NCBI RefSeq assembly: GCF_040215725.1
Contig: NZ_CP157967.1
Coordinates: 2,356,001 to 2,420,000, forward strand
Reading direction: 5' to 3'
Length of the DNA stretch: 64,000 bases
Origin: Rhizobium sp. ZPR4
GTDB taxonomy: Bacteria; Pseudomonadota; Alphaproteobacteria; Rhizobiales; Rhizobiaceae
The notes below the pieces were generated by a model. That model did no database searches. It saw only the letters and a list, made by a program, of their open reading frames with translations, and was not told the origin of the DNA. The position numbers were made by a program, and so were the translations under genes. Of this stretch, positions 1 through 7,820 are shown in pieces. Numbering within the stretch: the first letter of the stretch is position 1; each line of letters opens with the position of its first letter.

Positions 1-320
1 TCTTCGAGCGCAGCGGCCTTGGCATATTCGGCCTGCATTTCCTCGAGCGAATTTTCCAGCGCTTCTTCCTGAACCTGCAGCTCCCGGATCGACACCTGCA
101 GATTGTCCGCACGCTGGCGGGCAGCCTTGGCAAAGGTCGGGTAGGCAAAGTGGCTCGGATCGGAAATGCCGGACTTCTTCTCTTCGACGACGATCTGGCT
201 TTCCAGTTCCTTCGTCATGCGGTCAAACTCCGCCATCATCATCTGCAGTTGCTGCAGCTGACGGCGTTTTTCGTTCACCTGAAACTCTTTCAGGCGAACA
301 AGGCTCTCACGTGACTTCAT
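1..320 (-). CDS. FliJ-like flagellar export chaperone, 3' end outside window
   Basis: The minus strand reads about 106 residues of a Gln/Glu/Lys-rich, almost wholly helical protein starting MKSRESLVRLKEFQVNEKRR, with coiled-coil heptads throughout. This matches small FliJ-type chaperones of the flagellar type III export apparatus, which in Rhizobiales lie next to ctrA. Two in-frame ATGs exist (326 and 320). GGGAG sits 8 bases before the second but only 2 before the first, so 320 is preferred. The gene is divergent from ctrA, so the shared upstream region may control both; CtrA commonly controls flagellar genes. The C-terminus lies outside the window. The family call rests on length, composition and context, since FliJ sequences are poorly conserved. 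Confidence 0.6.
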   Translation of the reverse strand, partial: MKSRESLVRLKEFQVNEKRRQLQQLQMMMAEFDRMTKELESQIVVEEKKSGISDPSHFAYPTFAKAARQRADNLQVSIRELQVQEEALENSLEEMQAEYAKAAALE

Positions 321-326
321 ACGCAT

Positions 327-761
327 TACTCCCGTGATGCGAGACCCCGGCTCTCGATATTCGCGCCCGCCGAACCGCTTTGAGACGGCTTGGTTAAAAA
401 AATTTCCAGCGATCTTAATAAAAGCCTACCGCTGGTAACCTTTCGTTTACGGGCATCGTTAATGATAGGCGCAATGATTTAAGGCTCGGTAAATGTTGTG
501 GTCGGAATTCGGCATATCGGCATTGGTGAGTCGGATGAATCACTTGGCGTTGGTTGTTAATGCAATACTTTAGGAGTCGATTTTACTGATTGTCGTTGGA
601 AAACAGTGCAATGGAAAAATTATTTAATAAATTCGATACGACTTGCCAGAGTGAATCAGAATTTGTTAACCATTACATGGCAGCTTCCAAATCAAGCAGT
701 GATTTGATCGGTATCGCGTTAAGGGGCTGACGACCTTTCGGCGGCGGTAAAGGGGACAATT
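327..761 (+). promoter_or_regulatory. ctrA upstream region with four GANTC sites and CtrA-like half sites
   Basis: This 435-base AT-richer gap separates the FliJ-like gene from ctrA. It holds four GANTC sites, the CcrM methylation target, at 528-532, 537-541, 574-578 and 653-657. TTAA-N7-TAAA lies at 479-493, close to the CtrA box TTAA-N7-TTAA, and a TTAACC half site lies at 666-671. Known biology: ctrA transcription in Caulobacter and rhizobia is tied to CcrM methylation state and CtrA autoregulation. Which sites act here is inference. No start site is assigned. Confidence 0.55.
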
Positions 762-1463
762 ATGCGGGTTCTACTCATTGAAGACGATAGCGCGACAGCG
801 CAGAGCATCGAGCTGATGCTCAAATCCGAAAGTTTCAACGTCTACACCACCGATCTCGGTGAAGAAGGCGTCGATCTCGGAAAGCTCTACGATTACGACA
901 TCATCCTTCTCGATCTCAATCTTCCCGATATGTCTGGCTACGAAGTGCTGCGCACTCTGCGCCTTTCGAAGGTCAAGACGCCGATCCTCATCCTCTCCGG
1001 CATGGCCGGCATCGAGGACAAGGTTCGCGGCCTCGGCTTCGGCGCCGACGACTATATGACCAAGCCTTTCCATAAGGATGAGCTGGTCGCCCGTATTCAT
1101 GCCATCGTCCGCCGTTCCAAGGGCCATGCCCAGTCTGTCATCATGACCGGCGAACTCATCGTCAACCTCGACGCCAAGACCGTCGAAGTCGGCGGCCAGC
1201 GCGTGCATCTGACCGGCAAGGAATATCAGATGCTGGAGCTGCTCTCGCTGCGCAAGGGCACGACGCTCACCAAGGAAATGTTCCTCAACCATCTCTATGG
1301 CGGCATGGACGAGCCGGAACTGAAGATCATCGACGTCTTCATCTGCAAACTCCGCAAGAAGCTGGCAAATGCTGCCGGCGGCGCCAACTACATCGAAACC
1401 GTCTGGGGTCGCGGCTACGTGCTGCGCGAGCCCGATAGCAACGATTTCGCCGAAAGCGCCTGA
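762..1463 (+). CDS. ctrA: Cell cycle response regulator CtrA
   Basis: This 233-residue OmpR/PhoB-type regulator has a receiver domain at about residues 1-115 (acidic pair EDD near the start, phospho-acceptor Asp in LLDLNLPD, Lys in TKPF) and a winged-helix DNA-binding domain at about 125-225 ending in [12 protein letters not shown]. Length and sequence match alphaproteobacterial CtrA, the essential master regulator of cell division, flagella and replication control. CtrA is phosphorylated through CckA-ChpT, and chpT lies 700 bases downstream. The C-terminus ends in Ala (ESA), as expected for a ClpXP-degraded CtrA. GGGGA stands a few bases before the ATG. A strong terminator follows. Confidence 0.97.
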   Translation: MRVLLIEDDSATAQSIELMLKSESFNVYTTDLGEEGVDLGKLYDYDIILLDLNLPDMSGYEVLRTLRLSKVKTPILILSGMAGIEDKVRGLGFGADDYMTKPFHKDELVARIHAIVRRSKGHAQSVIMTGELIVNLDAKTVEVGGQRVHLTGKEYQMLELLSLRKGTTLTKEMFLNHLYGGMDEPELKIIDVFICKLRKKLANAAGGANYIETVWGRGYVLREPDSNDFAESA

Positions 1464-1495
1464 GCCGCCTCCCCGTCTTTACCGCCGGCATACAG

Positions 1496-1528
1496 AAATC
1501 CCGCCTCTTGAGGCGGGATTTTTTATTG
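1496..1528 (+). terminator. Rho-independent terminator of ctrA
   Basis: The perfect stem AAATCCCGCCTC / GAGGCGGGATTT has a very short loop and is followed by a T-run (TTTTTTATT). It sits 33 bases after the ctrA stop on the plus strand. Confidence 0.9.
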
Positions 1529-1539
1529 GCCTCAAAATG

Positions 1540-1576
1540 AAGCGCAAAATAATAGCCGCCTCGAAAGGGCGGCTAT
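1540..1576 (-). terminator. Terminator of the receiver-domain gene
   Basis: ATAGCCGCC and GGCGGCTAT form a 9-bp stem (1552-1560 with 1568-1576) around a 7-base loop. On the minus strand it is followed by TATTTTGCG. It lies 26 bases past the stop of the receiver gene and faces the ctrA terminator. Confidence 0.75.
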
Positions 1577-1601
1577 CCTCGTCCGATATGTCTCGCTGAA
1601 A

Positions 1602-1964
1602 TCAGGCGGCCGCGGCGCGATTTCCGAAGATGGCGGTCAGGATCTTGCGATCGAAGGGCTTCAGCAGAAAATCCGTGGCGCCCGCGCGTTTTCCGGCCAT
1701 CAGCTTGCGAAGATCGGCCTCGACAACGCAATAATAGATCTTCACGTTCTTGCCATTCGGCATGGCGCGAATGCTGGTGATGAGCTCGAGCGCCCCTTCC
1801 ATGCCGGCATCGACGATCAGATAGTCCGGAATTTCGGCCTGGCAGCGCATCAACGCTTCGCGGGCGTCGCCGGCTTCGCTCACGAGAAAATCCAGCTCGG
1901 ACAGGATCCGTTTGCCGACCTTGCGTACGACATCCGATGTATCCGTTATCATGAACCGCTGCAT
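1602..1964 (-). CDS. Single-domain response regulator (degenerate receiver) near chpT
   Basis: This is a 120-residue stand-alone receiver domain with no output domain. The phospho-acceptor Asp is about residue 52 (LIVDAG) and the conserved Lys is in LLKPFD near residue 101. The acidic pocket is reduced to one Asp (ITDTSD instead of a paired acid), and the beta-4 Ser/Thr position reads CVVEAD, so phosphorylation chemistry may be altered. The ATG at 1964 has GGGAG 7 bases upstream; an ATG at 1982 would lack a site. It lies 3' of chpT in the same direction, but chpT has its own terminator between them. A role in the CckA-ChpT-CtrA relay is inferred from position only. Confidence 0.8.
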   Translation of the reverse strand: MQRFMITDTSDVVRKVGKRILSELDFLVSEAGDAREALMRCQAEIPDYLIVDAGMEGALELITSIRAMPNGKNVKIYYCVVEADLRKLMAGKRAGATDFLLKPFDRKILTAIFGNRAAAA

Positions 1965-2106
1965 GTGTGAGCTCCCTGGCATCAGCCGTCATCCTCCGAC
2001 GTCGGCTTCAAATTGAAACGATAGGAGCAGCAAGCTAAGGATTCGTTACCGCTACATTATCAATTGAGCGGACAACCCCAAGATTGCACCGAATTTTCGA
2101 TACACG

Positions 2107-2141
2107 AAAAAATAAACCCGCAGCCGACGGTCGACTGCGGG
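2107..2141 (-). terminator. Terminator of chpT
   Basis: On the minus strand CCCGCAG and CTGCGGG pair (2117-2141, with GTCGACCGTCG in the loop) and are followed by TTTATTTTTT. This separates chpT from the receiver gene. Confidence 0.85.
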
Positions 2142-2166
2142 CAAGAATGCGAGCGGATCGATTCGC

Positions 2167-2823
2167 TTATTGAGCAGCTTGAGCAGCCATGCTCGCCACG
2201 AAAGTCAGTTCTTCCGGCGTCGCGGTATAGGAAAGCTCCATGCCGCTCTCGTCGGCCAGAAGCACCGTGTAGTAAGGCTGGATCGAATGAGCGTCGACGG
2301 CTTCCTCCAGCGTGCCGGAGCAAATCTCGGCGAATTTCGGCGGTATACGCATCAGCCGCCCCTTGGCGGTGATCGTGAACTTCGCATCGAATTCCGGATT
2401 TTCGAGCGTCACTTCGATATTGCCGCCGCGCGGGATGGCGCCATAAGCAACGAGGAAGAGATTGAGCAGCAGCTTCACGCGGTTCTTGGCGATGATGGCG
2501 CGCGGCCCAACCCAGCTGACCTCGGTCTTCTTTTCGGCCGCGGCGAAATCCTTGGCAGCACGTTCCGCTTCGCCGGTGTCGATCGAAGCACCGACCGAAC
2601 CGGATGCGCCGAAAGCAAGGCGCGCGAATTTCAGGCGGACGGAAGCGTTGAGCGCACTCGTGCGGATCAAGTCCATCGCGTCGGCATCGGCACCACCCTC
2701 GTCGAGCAGCTCCAGGCCATTATTGATCGCCCCGACCGGCGAGATCACGTCATGGCAGACGCGGCTGCACAGCAGCGCGGCCAGATCCGGACCGGTCAGA
2801 GTGAGATTGGGATTTTTCGACAT
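2167..2823 (-). CDS. chpT: Histidine phosphotransferase ChpT
   Basis: This 218-residue protein has an N-terminal helical hairpin carrying CHDVISPVGAINNGLELL, where His24 is the phosphorylated residue, followed by a degenerate kinase-like ATPase fold that lacks ATP-binding boxes. This is the ChpT family, which passes phosphate from CckA to CtrA and CpdR in alphaproteobacteria. AGGAG stands 7 bases before the chosen ATG; an overlapping ATG 4 bases earlier is out of frame. In Brucella and rhizobia chpT sits between ctrA and the DUF1134 gene, as here. Confidence 0.93.
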   Translation of the reverse strand: MSKNPNLTLTGPDLAALLCSRVCHDVISPVGAINNGLELLDEGGADADAMDLIRTSALNASVRLKFARLAFGASGSVGASIDTGEAERAAKDFAAAEKKTEVSWVGPRAIIAKNRVKLLLNLFLVAYGAIPRGGNIEVTLENPEFDAKFTITAKGRLMRIPPKFAEICSGTLEEAVDAHSIQPYYTVLLADESGMELSYTATPEELTFVASMAAQAAQ

Positions 2824-3116
2824 TCATTGTCTCCTGAATGCTGACAGGGCAAAGCGAGTAGTTCCACCTTGCCACGGTAAGGTTGCCCGAGGGTTTCGCA
2901 GCCAGTGTACCGCGCGCCATAATGACACCATATTTGGTAAACCGATTGTTAAGACCATCGACGCAAAATGCATTCATCACCATCAGACTTTTTCGCACGC
3001 GATTCGGACTGCGATAGATGGGCGGAATGGTCTGAAAATGGGGATGTGCCATGCTTGACGCATTCAAGGCGAATGCGTCGATCGCTCATCTCTGTTGCAC
3101 CGACCATGATGAACGG

Positions 3117-3737
3117 ATGACTTTCATGCGCTATGAACTCCTCAAGAGAATGCCAAGCCCCGGCACCAGGACGCTCGGCCTCGGCCTGATCCTGGCCATT
3201 GTCGCATTCGTGAGCTTCGCCTTGCCGGTCCGTCAGGCCTCTGCCGCGCCCACCAATCAATATTCGGCGCAGGAAATCGTCGATGCCGGCCACTCCTTCT
3301 TCGGCTCCACCAGCGGCGGCCTTGCCAAGGTGATCGAGCGGGCGTTCCAGCAATATGGCCTGCCGAACGGCTATATCCTCGGCCAGGAAGGCTCCGGCGC
3401 GTTCCTGGCAGGCCTGACCTATGGCGAAGGTCAGCTCAACACCAAGAATGCCGGCGAGCATCCGCTCTACTGGCAGGGACCTTCGCTGGGCTTCGACTAC
3501 GGTGGCCAGGGCACCCGCGTCATGATGCTGGTCTATGATCTGCCGAGCATCAACAGCGTCTATACCCGCTTCGGCGGCGTCAGTGGCCAGGCCTTCGTGG
3601 TCGCAGGCTTCGGCATGACGGTCCTGAAGAACAACAACATCGTGCTCGTTCCGATCCGCACCGGCCTCGGCGCACGCCTCGGCATCAACATGGGTTATCT
3701 GAAGGTCACGCCGAACCCGACCTGGAATCCCTTCTGA
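3117..3737 (+). CDS. eipA: EipA-type envelope protein (DUF1134), secreted
   Basis: The protein has a signal peptide (hydrophobic LGLGLILAIVAFVSFAL, probable cleavage after QASA) and a DUF1134 domain from about residue 55 to the end, with GQEGSGAFLAGLTYGEGQL and FGGVSGQAFVVAGFGMT. In Brucella the homologue EipA is a periplasmic protein needed for envelope integrity and is encoded next to chpT and ctrA, the same order as here. The start is uncertain. ATG codons at 3051 (GGGGA upstream, but adds 22 residues before the signal peptide), 3117 and 3126 share the frame. I chose 3117 because the signal peptide then begins near the N-terminus. Confidence 0.85.
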   Translation: MTFMRYELLKRMPSPGTRTLGLGLILAIVAFVSFALPVRQASAAPTNQYSAQEIVDAGHSFFGSTSGGLAKVIERAFQQYGLPNGYILGQEGSGAFLAGLTYGEGQLNTKNAGEHPLYWQGPSLGFDYGGQGTRVMMLVYDLPSINSVYTRFGGVSGQAFVVAGFGMTVLKNNNIVLVPIRTGLGARLGINMGYLKVTPNPTWNPF

Positions 3738-3775
3738 TCCTGCTGATTATATCGTCTCCCAAGCAGCGCAGACTT

Positions 3776-3802
3776 GGCCCGCCGGATCGCGGGCCTTTTC
3801 TT
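3776..3802 (+). terminator. Terminator after eipA
   Basis: GGCCCGC (3776-3782) pairs with GCGGGCC (3789-3795) around a 6-base loop, followed by TTTTCTTT. Confidence 0.85.
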
Positions 3803-3861
3803 TCCGTAAATTCGTCTCCCCGCCGATAAACCATATCCGCGTTAAACGCTTGCCCGCATGG

Positions 3862-3876
3862 CTAACCCATGATTAA
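3862..3876 (+). promoter_or_regulatory. CtrA-like box upstream of the coiled-coil gene
   Basis: CTAA-CCCATGA-TTAA matches the CtrA consensus TTAA-N7-TTAA at 7 of 8 fixed bases. It lies 46 bases before the start of the coiled-coil membrane protein and near the ctrA/chpT block. One mismatch and no footprint data make it only a candidate. Confidence 0.35.
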
Positions 3877-3921
3877 TCATTTCACCAAGATCGAACATAA
3901 CTCCAGGATACTGGCTGCGCC

Positions 3922-5133
3922 GTGATTCAATTTGCTCTCTTGTTCGGATTGGGCTTTCTGACGGCCGCTCTACTGGTCTTTCTCATCGCGCCGGCAATCC
4001 ATCGTCGCATCGTCTGGTTCACTGAGAAACGCCTGAAGGCGACCATGCCCTTGAGCCCGCAGGAAGTGCGTGCGCAGAAAGACATGGCGCGTGCCCTCTT
4101 CGCCGCCGAAAACGCCCGGACCGAACATGCCCTGACGCAGGAGCGCGACAAGACCGTCGCGCTGCAGATCCAGAACGGCAAGCTTCAGCAGGAAGCGAGC
4201 CGGCTCTCAGCTGGAGGCGCGGAGCTGCAGACGCGCATCGACGATCTGGAGGTGGAAGCGGGCGAACTGCGCTCACGCCTGCGCCATGAAGAAAGTTATA
4301 TCAGCCAGCTGAAATCGAGCATCCATACCGCCGAGCAGGCCAGCGCCGAGAAGGAAGCCGATATCGACGGCTTGCGCAAACGGATGACGAAAATGGGCGC
4401 CGACGCCGACAATCTCAGGATCGATCTCGCAACGCGCGAAACCGAGATTGAGAGCCTGAAGCTGCGCATCAACACGTTGCGGGACGAGCGGGATACGCTG
4501 CGCCAGGATCTGAACGCGACAAGCCTGCGCGCCGCCGATGCCGAACAATCGCTGCGGCAGGAAAACGACAAGAACAAGCGGCTCGAGGAACGCCTTAACC
4601 GCGAGATCGCCGGCAGTGCCGATAAGGAAACCGCGATCGAACGCCACGCCCAGGATGTCGTTCGCCTCAGGGAGCGGCTGGAGGCCGCTGTCAAGGAATC
4701 GAAAGAAGCCGGCAAGGCTCTGCGTGCCGCCGGCCTGACGCCGCCGAAAAAGCCGGCAAGAACGCCGAAGCTTGCTGCCGCATCGATAATTGCGGGCAGC
4801 GCTGATGAGCAAGGGGCCATAGCCGAGCCGGCGCAGGCGGCGGAACCGGAACGAACAGTGGAAGACGAAATCGCTCAAATGACGGAAGAGGTTCGCAATC
4901 GGGCAGCAGCCCTGTCGGACCGCCTGCTGAAGGCCCGTACGCCAGCGCAAGACGATGCCATGCGCGAGGAGATCGCCAAGATCGCCGCCAACATGGTGGC
5001 GCTGACGGCGCTCAAGGAAGGAGACGGCTCGCCGATCTTCGGTCTGCTGCCGAAGGATCGAAATCCCGCTGAACCGGGCGCACGCATCAGCCTTGCCGAC
5101 CGCGTCGTCGCCATACTGCCGAAGCATCCCTAG
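3922..5133 (+). CDS. Membrane-anchored coiled-coil protein, function unknown
   Basis: This 403-residue protein has one N-terminal transmembrane helix (about residues 4-25, FALLFGLGFLTAALLVFLIA), a long charged coiled coil (about 50-270), a Pro/Ala linker (about 270-310), and a short helical C-terminal region ending in ISLADRVVAILPKHP. It most likely sits in the inner membrane with the coil in the cytoplasm. The start is GTG, with CAGGA about 13 bases upstream. No enzymatic motif is visible. It is conserved-looking and follows eipA after a terminator, so it has its own promoter, possibly CtrA-linked. Its function is unknown; a scaffold role is only a guess from structure. Confidence 0.75.
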   Translation: MIQFALLFGLGFLTAALLVFLIAPAIHRRIVWFTEKRLKATMPLSPQEVRAQKDMARALFAAENARTEHALTQERDKTVALQIQNGKLQQEASRLSAGGAELQTRIDDLEVEAGELRSRLRHEESYISQLKSSIHTAEQASAEKEADIDGLRKRMTKMGADADNLRIDLATRETEIESLKLRINTLRDERDTLRQDLNATSLRAADAEQSLRQENDKNKRLEERLNREIAGSADKETAIERHAQDVVRLRERLEAAVKESKEAGKALRAAGLTPPKKPARTPKLAAASIIAGSADEQGAIAEPAQAAEPERTVEDEIAQMTEEVRNRAAALSDRLLKARTPAQDDAMREEIAKIAANMVALTALKEGDGSPIFGLLPKDRNPAEPGARISLADRVVAILPKHP

Positions 5134-5152
5134 GCGCTGAGGTTCAACCTGC

Positions 5153-5983
5153 TCAGATGCGCCCGTTTTTCACGGCCATCTCGAAAAGGGCGATGCCGCT
5201 CGCCGTCGCGACATTGAGGCTGTCCAATCCCGGCGCCTGCGGAATCCGCACACTGCCGAAAGCGGAGAGAATGCTTTCGGGCAGGCCATCCCCTTCCGTA
5301 CCGACCACGAGCGCCATGCGCTCTGAAGCCGGCACATCGCGAATGTCGACTCTCCCCCGCGGCGACAGGCTCCAGATCGCAAAGCCGCGCTGGGCAAGCG
5401 CCGCAAGCAGCTGGACGCCGCTTGATTGCCGGCGATAGGGCACGGTCAGGATCGAACCGACCGAAACCCGCAGCGCCTTGCGATAAAGCGGATCGCAGCA
5501 GCTTTCGTCCAGCAGCACTGCAGCCGCACCGAAGGCCGCTGCATTGCGGAACATCGAGCCCATATTGTCGTGATTGGAAATGCCGCAGCCGGCGAGCACC
5601 AGCGCTTGCTGCGGGAGACGGTCGAGAAGGCTGCTCACCCCGTCTTCTGCTGTTCTGCGCCCCAAGGCCAGAACACCGCGATGGAGATGGAAGCCGACAA
5701 TGCCATCGAGCACCTCGGCGTCGGCGACATAGATCGGGACATCCGATGGGAAAGTGTCGATAATGTCACTCAAGCCGGCAACCCGGTTTTTGAGCAGCAG
5801 CACTTTCTCAGCAACGAAATCCCCAGCCGCCGCATGCGCGCCGGCCAGAAGCCGCAGCACGACGGTCCCTTCCGCTATGAAGCGGCTGTCGCGGCCCGTA
5901 AGATCGCGTTCGCGGATATCCCGGAACTCGGCGATGCGCGGATCGTCGGGATGTGTGATCTCGATGAGCCGCGCGCTCGTCAT
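5153..5983 (-). CDS. TrmH/SpoU-family RNA 2'-O-methyltransferase
   Basis: The 276-residue protein has an N-terminal RNA-binding-like region (about 1-110) and a SPOUT domain with all three motifs: NHDNMGSMFRNAAAFGA, VVGTEGDGLP and IPQAPGLDSLNVATASGIAL. The Asn/Arg of motif 1 and the Ser-Leu-Asn of motif 3 are present, so it should be an active SAM-dependent 2'-O-ribose methylase of tRNA or rRNA; the target base cannot be read from sequence. The ATG at 5983 begins MTSARLIE. Upstream in-frame residues overlap the preceding gene and lack family similarity. It follows the 125-aa membrane gene by 10 bases, probably in one operon. Confidence 0.88.
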   Translation of the reverse strand: MTSARLIEITHPDDPRIAEFRDIRERDLTGRDSRFIAEGTVVLRLLAGAHAAAGDFVAEKVLLLKNRVAGLSDIIDTFPSDVPIYVADAEVLDGIVGFHLHRGVLALGRRTAEDGVSSLLDRLPQQALVLAGCGISNHDNMGSMFRNAAAFGAAAVLLDESCCDPLYRKALRVSVGSILTVPYRRQSSGVQLLAALAQRGFAIWSLSPRGRVDIRDVPASERMALVVGTEGDGLPESILSAFGSVRIPQAPGLDSLNVATASGIALFEMAVKNGRI

Positions 5984-5993
5984 CGTCGGGCCG

Positions 5994-6371
5994 TCAGTTC
6001 GACAGCGATATGGTCGACACGATGCGGCCGACGCTGTAGTCGAAGACGATCGCCTGGCGCTGGCCGCTGGCAAGCGTACCGTAGAACAACACCTGATTGC
6101 CCGACAGCGCCGTGGACTGGACAGTAAAGCCAGCCGGCAGCAGAGCCGTGACGGCAACAGGAGCATCGGAGGGGATGCCGGAAGCCGCCTGCCCTGCGGG
6201 CTTGGTCGCCGGCTTCATCGTCTTGTAGACAACGGCGCCGAAGACAGCCATAAGGCTCACCACCATGACAGCCGCAGAGACGATCTGCAGGCGGATCATC
6301 TTGCGTCGGACTTTCTCCAGGGCCGGATCGAGGGGCTTTTCCTCTTGATCGTCTGGCTCGAGATTCGTCAT
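5994..6371 (-). CDS. Small single-pass membrane protein, conserved hypothetical
   Basis: The 125 residues comprise an acidic cytoplasmic N-terminus (1-20), a basic stretch, one transmembrane helix (about 28-50, LQIVSAAVMVVSLMAVFGAVVY), a Pro/Ala linker and a C-terminal beta-rich periplasmic part ending VFDYSVGRIVSTISLSN. It is divergent from rluD and 10 bases upstream of the TrmH-type methylase. It resembles small membrane proteins often found beside rluD in alphaproteobacteria (possibly the DUF6476 type), but I cannot confirm the family or assign a function. Confidence 0.7.
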   Translation of the reverse strand: MTNLEPDDQEEKPLDPALEKVRRKMIRLQIVSAAVMVVSLMAVFGAVVYKTMKPATKPAGQAASGIPSDAPVAVTALLPAGFTVQSTALSGNQVLFYGTLASGQRQAIVFDYSVGRIVSTISLSN

Positions 6372-6421
6372 CGATGCGTCCTTGCTTCCTGAAGAGCGCT
6401 TTGTGCGCCGGAGAAATATGT

Positions 6422-7453
6422 TTGAGCGACCCCTTTAAAGAAGCCGCGAGCAATAGAAAAGTCCTAACCGCCGATGAAACTGCCGAAGGACGGCTCGATT
6501 CATGGCTGACGGCCGAGATTGGCGAGGAATTTTCCCGCAGCCGCGTGCAGGGCCTCATCAAGGACGGCGCCGTCACACTCAACGGCACCCCGGTGACGGA
6601 TGCCAAGCGCAAGGTGCGTCCCGGCGACGTCTATGAGATCACCCTGCCCGAGCCGGAAGATCCGACGCCACAAGGCGAGGATATTCCTCTCGACGTGCTT
6701 TACGAGGACGAGGACGTCATCGTCATCTCCAAGCCCGCCGGACTGGTCGTTCATCCCGCCGCCGGCAATTGGACGGGCACGCTGGTCAATGCGTTGATCC
6801 ACCATTGCGGCGACAGCCTTTCCGGCATCGGTGGCGTACGCCGGCCGGGGATCGTTCACCGTCTGGACAAGGATACGACCGGCGTCATGGTCGTCGCCAA
6901 GAACGATGTCGCCCACCGGCATCTCTCGCAGCAATTTGCCGATCATGGCCGCACGAGCTCGCTCGAGCGTGCCTATCAGGCAATCGTCTGGGGTCGCCCC
7001 CGTCAGCTCGTCGGCACGATCGACGCGCCTCTCGGTCGCTCGAGCAGCGACCGCACGCGTCGCGCGGTGAAGCGCCCGGATTCAAACGATGCCGATGAAG
7101 CCATCACGCACTACGAGGTGCTTGAGCGCTTTCACGAAGGACAGGACGCGATCGCGCTTGCCTCGCTGATCGAATGTCACCTCGAAACCGGCCGCACGCA
7201 CCAGATCCGCGTGCACATGGCCCATATCGGCCACCCGCTGCTCGGCGACGCCGTCTATGGCGGCGGCTTCAAGACCAAGGCCAATCTCCTGCCGGACGCT
7301 GCAAAGCAGGCCGTCCATCGCTTCACGCGCCAGGCGCTCCATGCCTACATGCTGCAATTCGAACATCCGCGCACCGGCGAGGTCATGCATTTCGAGGCAC
7401 CGCTGCCTGATGATATGGAAGAGCTGGTTGAGACGCTTAGAGGGAATAGCTAA
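6422..7453 (+). CDS. rluD: Ribosomal large subunit pseudouridine synthase RluD
   Basis: The 343-residue protein has an N-terminal S4 RNA-binding domain (about 30-85, SRSRVQGLIKDGAVTLNG) and an RsuA/RluA catalytic domain with GIVHRLDKDTTGVMVVAK, which holds the catalytic Asp, and LETGRTHQIRVHMAHIGHP. It makes pseudouridines in helix 69 of 23S rRNA. The start is probably the TTG at 6422, which has GGAG 8 bases upstream. The in-frame ATG at 6374 would overlap the control region of the divergent gene and has no binding site. The structured-RNA promoter starts about 20 bases after the stop. Confidence 0.92.
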   Translation: MSDPFKEAASNRKVLTADETAEGRLDSWLTAEIGEEFSRSRVQGLIKDGAVTLNGTPVTDAKRKVRPGDVYEITLPEPEDPTPQGEDIPLDVLYEDEDVIVISKPAGLVVHPAAGNWTGTLVNALIHHCGDSLSGIGGVRRPGIVHRLDKDTTGVMVVAKNDVAHRHLSQQFADHGRTSSLERAYQAIVWGRPRQLVGTIDAPLGRSSSDRTRRAVKRPDSNDADEAITHYEVLERFHEGQDAIALASLIECHLETGRTHQIRVHMAHIGHPLLGDAVYGGGFKTKANLLPDAAKQAVHRFTRQALHAYMLQFEHPRTGEVMHFEAPLPDDMEELVETLRGNS

Positions 7454-7473
7454 TAGGCTTTGCAGCGTCGTGG

Positions 7474-7503
7474 CTGGACGGCCGCAGCCTATCGCCTTAT
7501 AAT
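7474..7503 (+). promoter_or_regulatory. Sigma70-type promoter for RNA/leader upstream of rpoH
   Basis: CTGGAC (7474-7479), an 18-base spacer and TATAAT (7498-7503) are close to the rhizobial housekeeping consensus CTTGAC-N17/18-CTATAT. The predicted start near 7510 falls just before the first base-paired element of the structured segment that follows. Confidence 0.6.
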
Positions 7504-7509
7504 AACAAC

Positions 7510-7672
7510 TATGAAGGACCGAAGTCCGAGCGCCTGTGCTGACCGGAAACGCGACCGCGTTTGGGAGGTCGATGTGGTCATGCCACGTGGCATCGGACTA
7601 TTCGGGAGGATAACCCCAAGGGCGATGTCACGGCGAGACCTGCGGTCACGCTGCTATAACACTTGCGTGACC
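7510..7672 (+). ncRNA. Candidate structured RNA or long rpoH leader
   Basis: The segment has nested perfect helices. The outer helix CCGAA+GTCCG (7519-7528) pairs with CGGAC+TTCGG (7594-7598 and 7601-7605) with a two-base bulge. Inside it, GACC/GGTC (7541-7544 with 7567-7570) encloses AAACGC-GACC-GCGTTT (7547-7562), and ATGCC-ACGT-GGCAT spans 7580-7593. A further hairpin, GGTCACGC/GCGTGACC, joins 7644-7651 with 7665-7672. No open frame with a ribosome site is seen. No T-run follows the last hairpin, so it could be a free RNA or part of a roughly 310-base rpoH leader. I do not recognise an Rfam family. Confidence 0.5.
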
Positions 7673-7677
7673 ACCTC

Positions 7678-7706
7678 CTTGAATCACCGTTTCGCCGTAC
7701 TTATCT
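7678..7706 (+). promoter_or_regulatory. Possible proximal rpoH promoter
   Basis: CTTGAA (7678-7683), 17 bases and TTATCT (7701-7706). The -35 element fits both the rhizobial sigma70 consensus (CTTGAC) and the alphaproteobacterial RpoH consensus (CTTGAA). The -10 match is modest. It lies about 110 bases upstream of the rpoH start. Confidence 0.4.
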
Positions 7707-7820
7707 TTACATTGGTTCAGTGCGGGGTCCCCGGACCCGTACGCCTTGGTCCGCTTCGCAGAAGGCGCGCAAAATACGCCCCCAGAAGGAACCAAATCTC
7801 GAATAGGAGGGTGCACAATC

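Noticed and set aside
7673..7681. CACCTCCTT, identical to the 3' end of 16S rRNA, upstream of rpoH
   Set aside because: It is a short match that is expected by chance in this GC range, and no other rRNA sequence is present. It also overlaps the -35-like CTTGAA.
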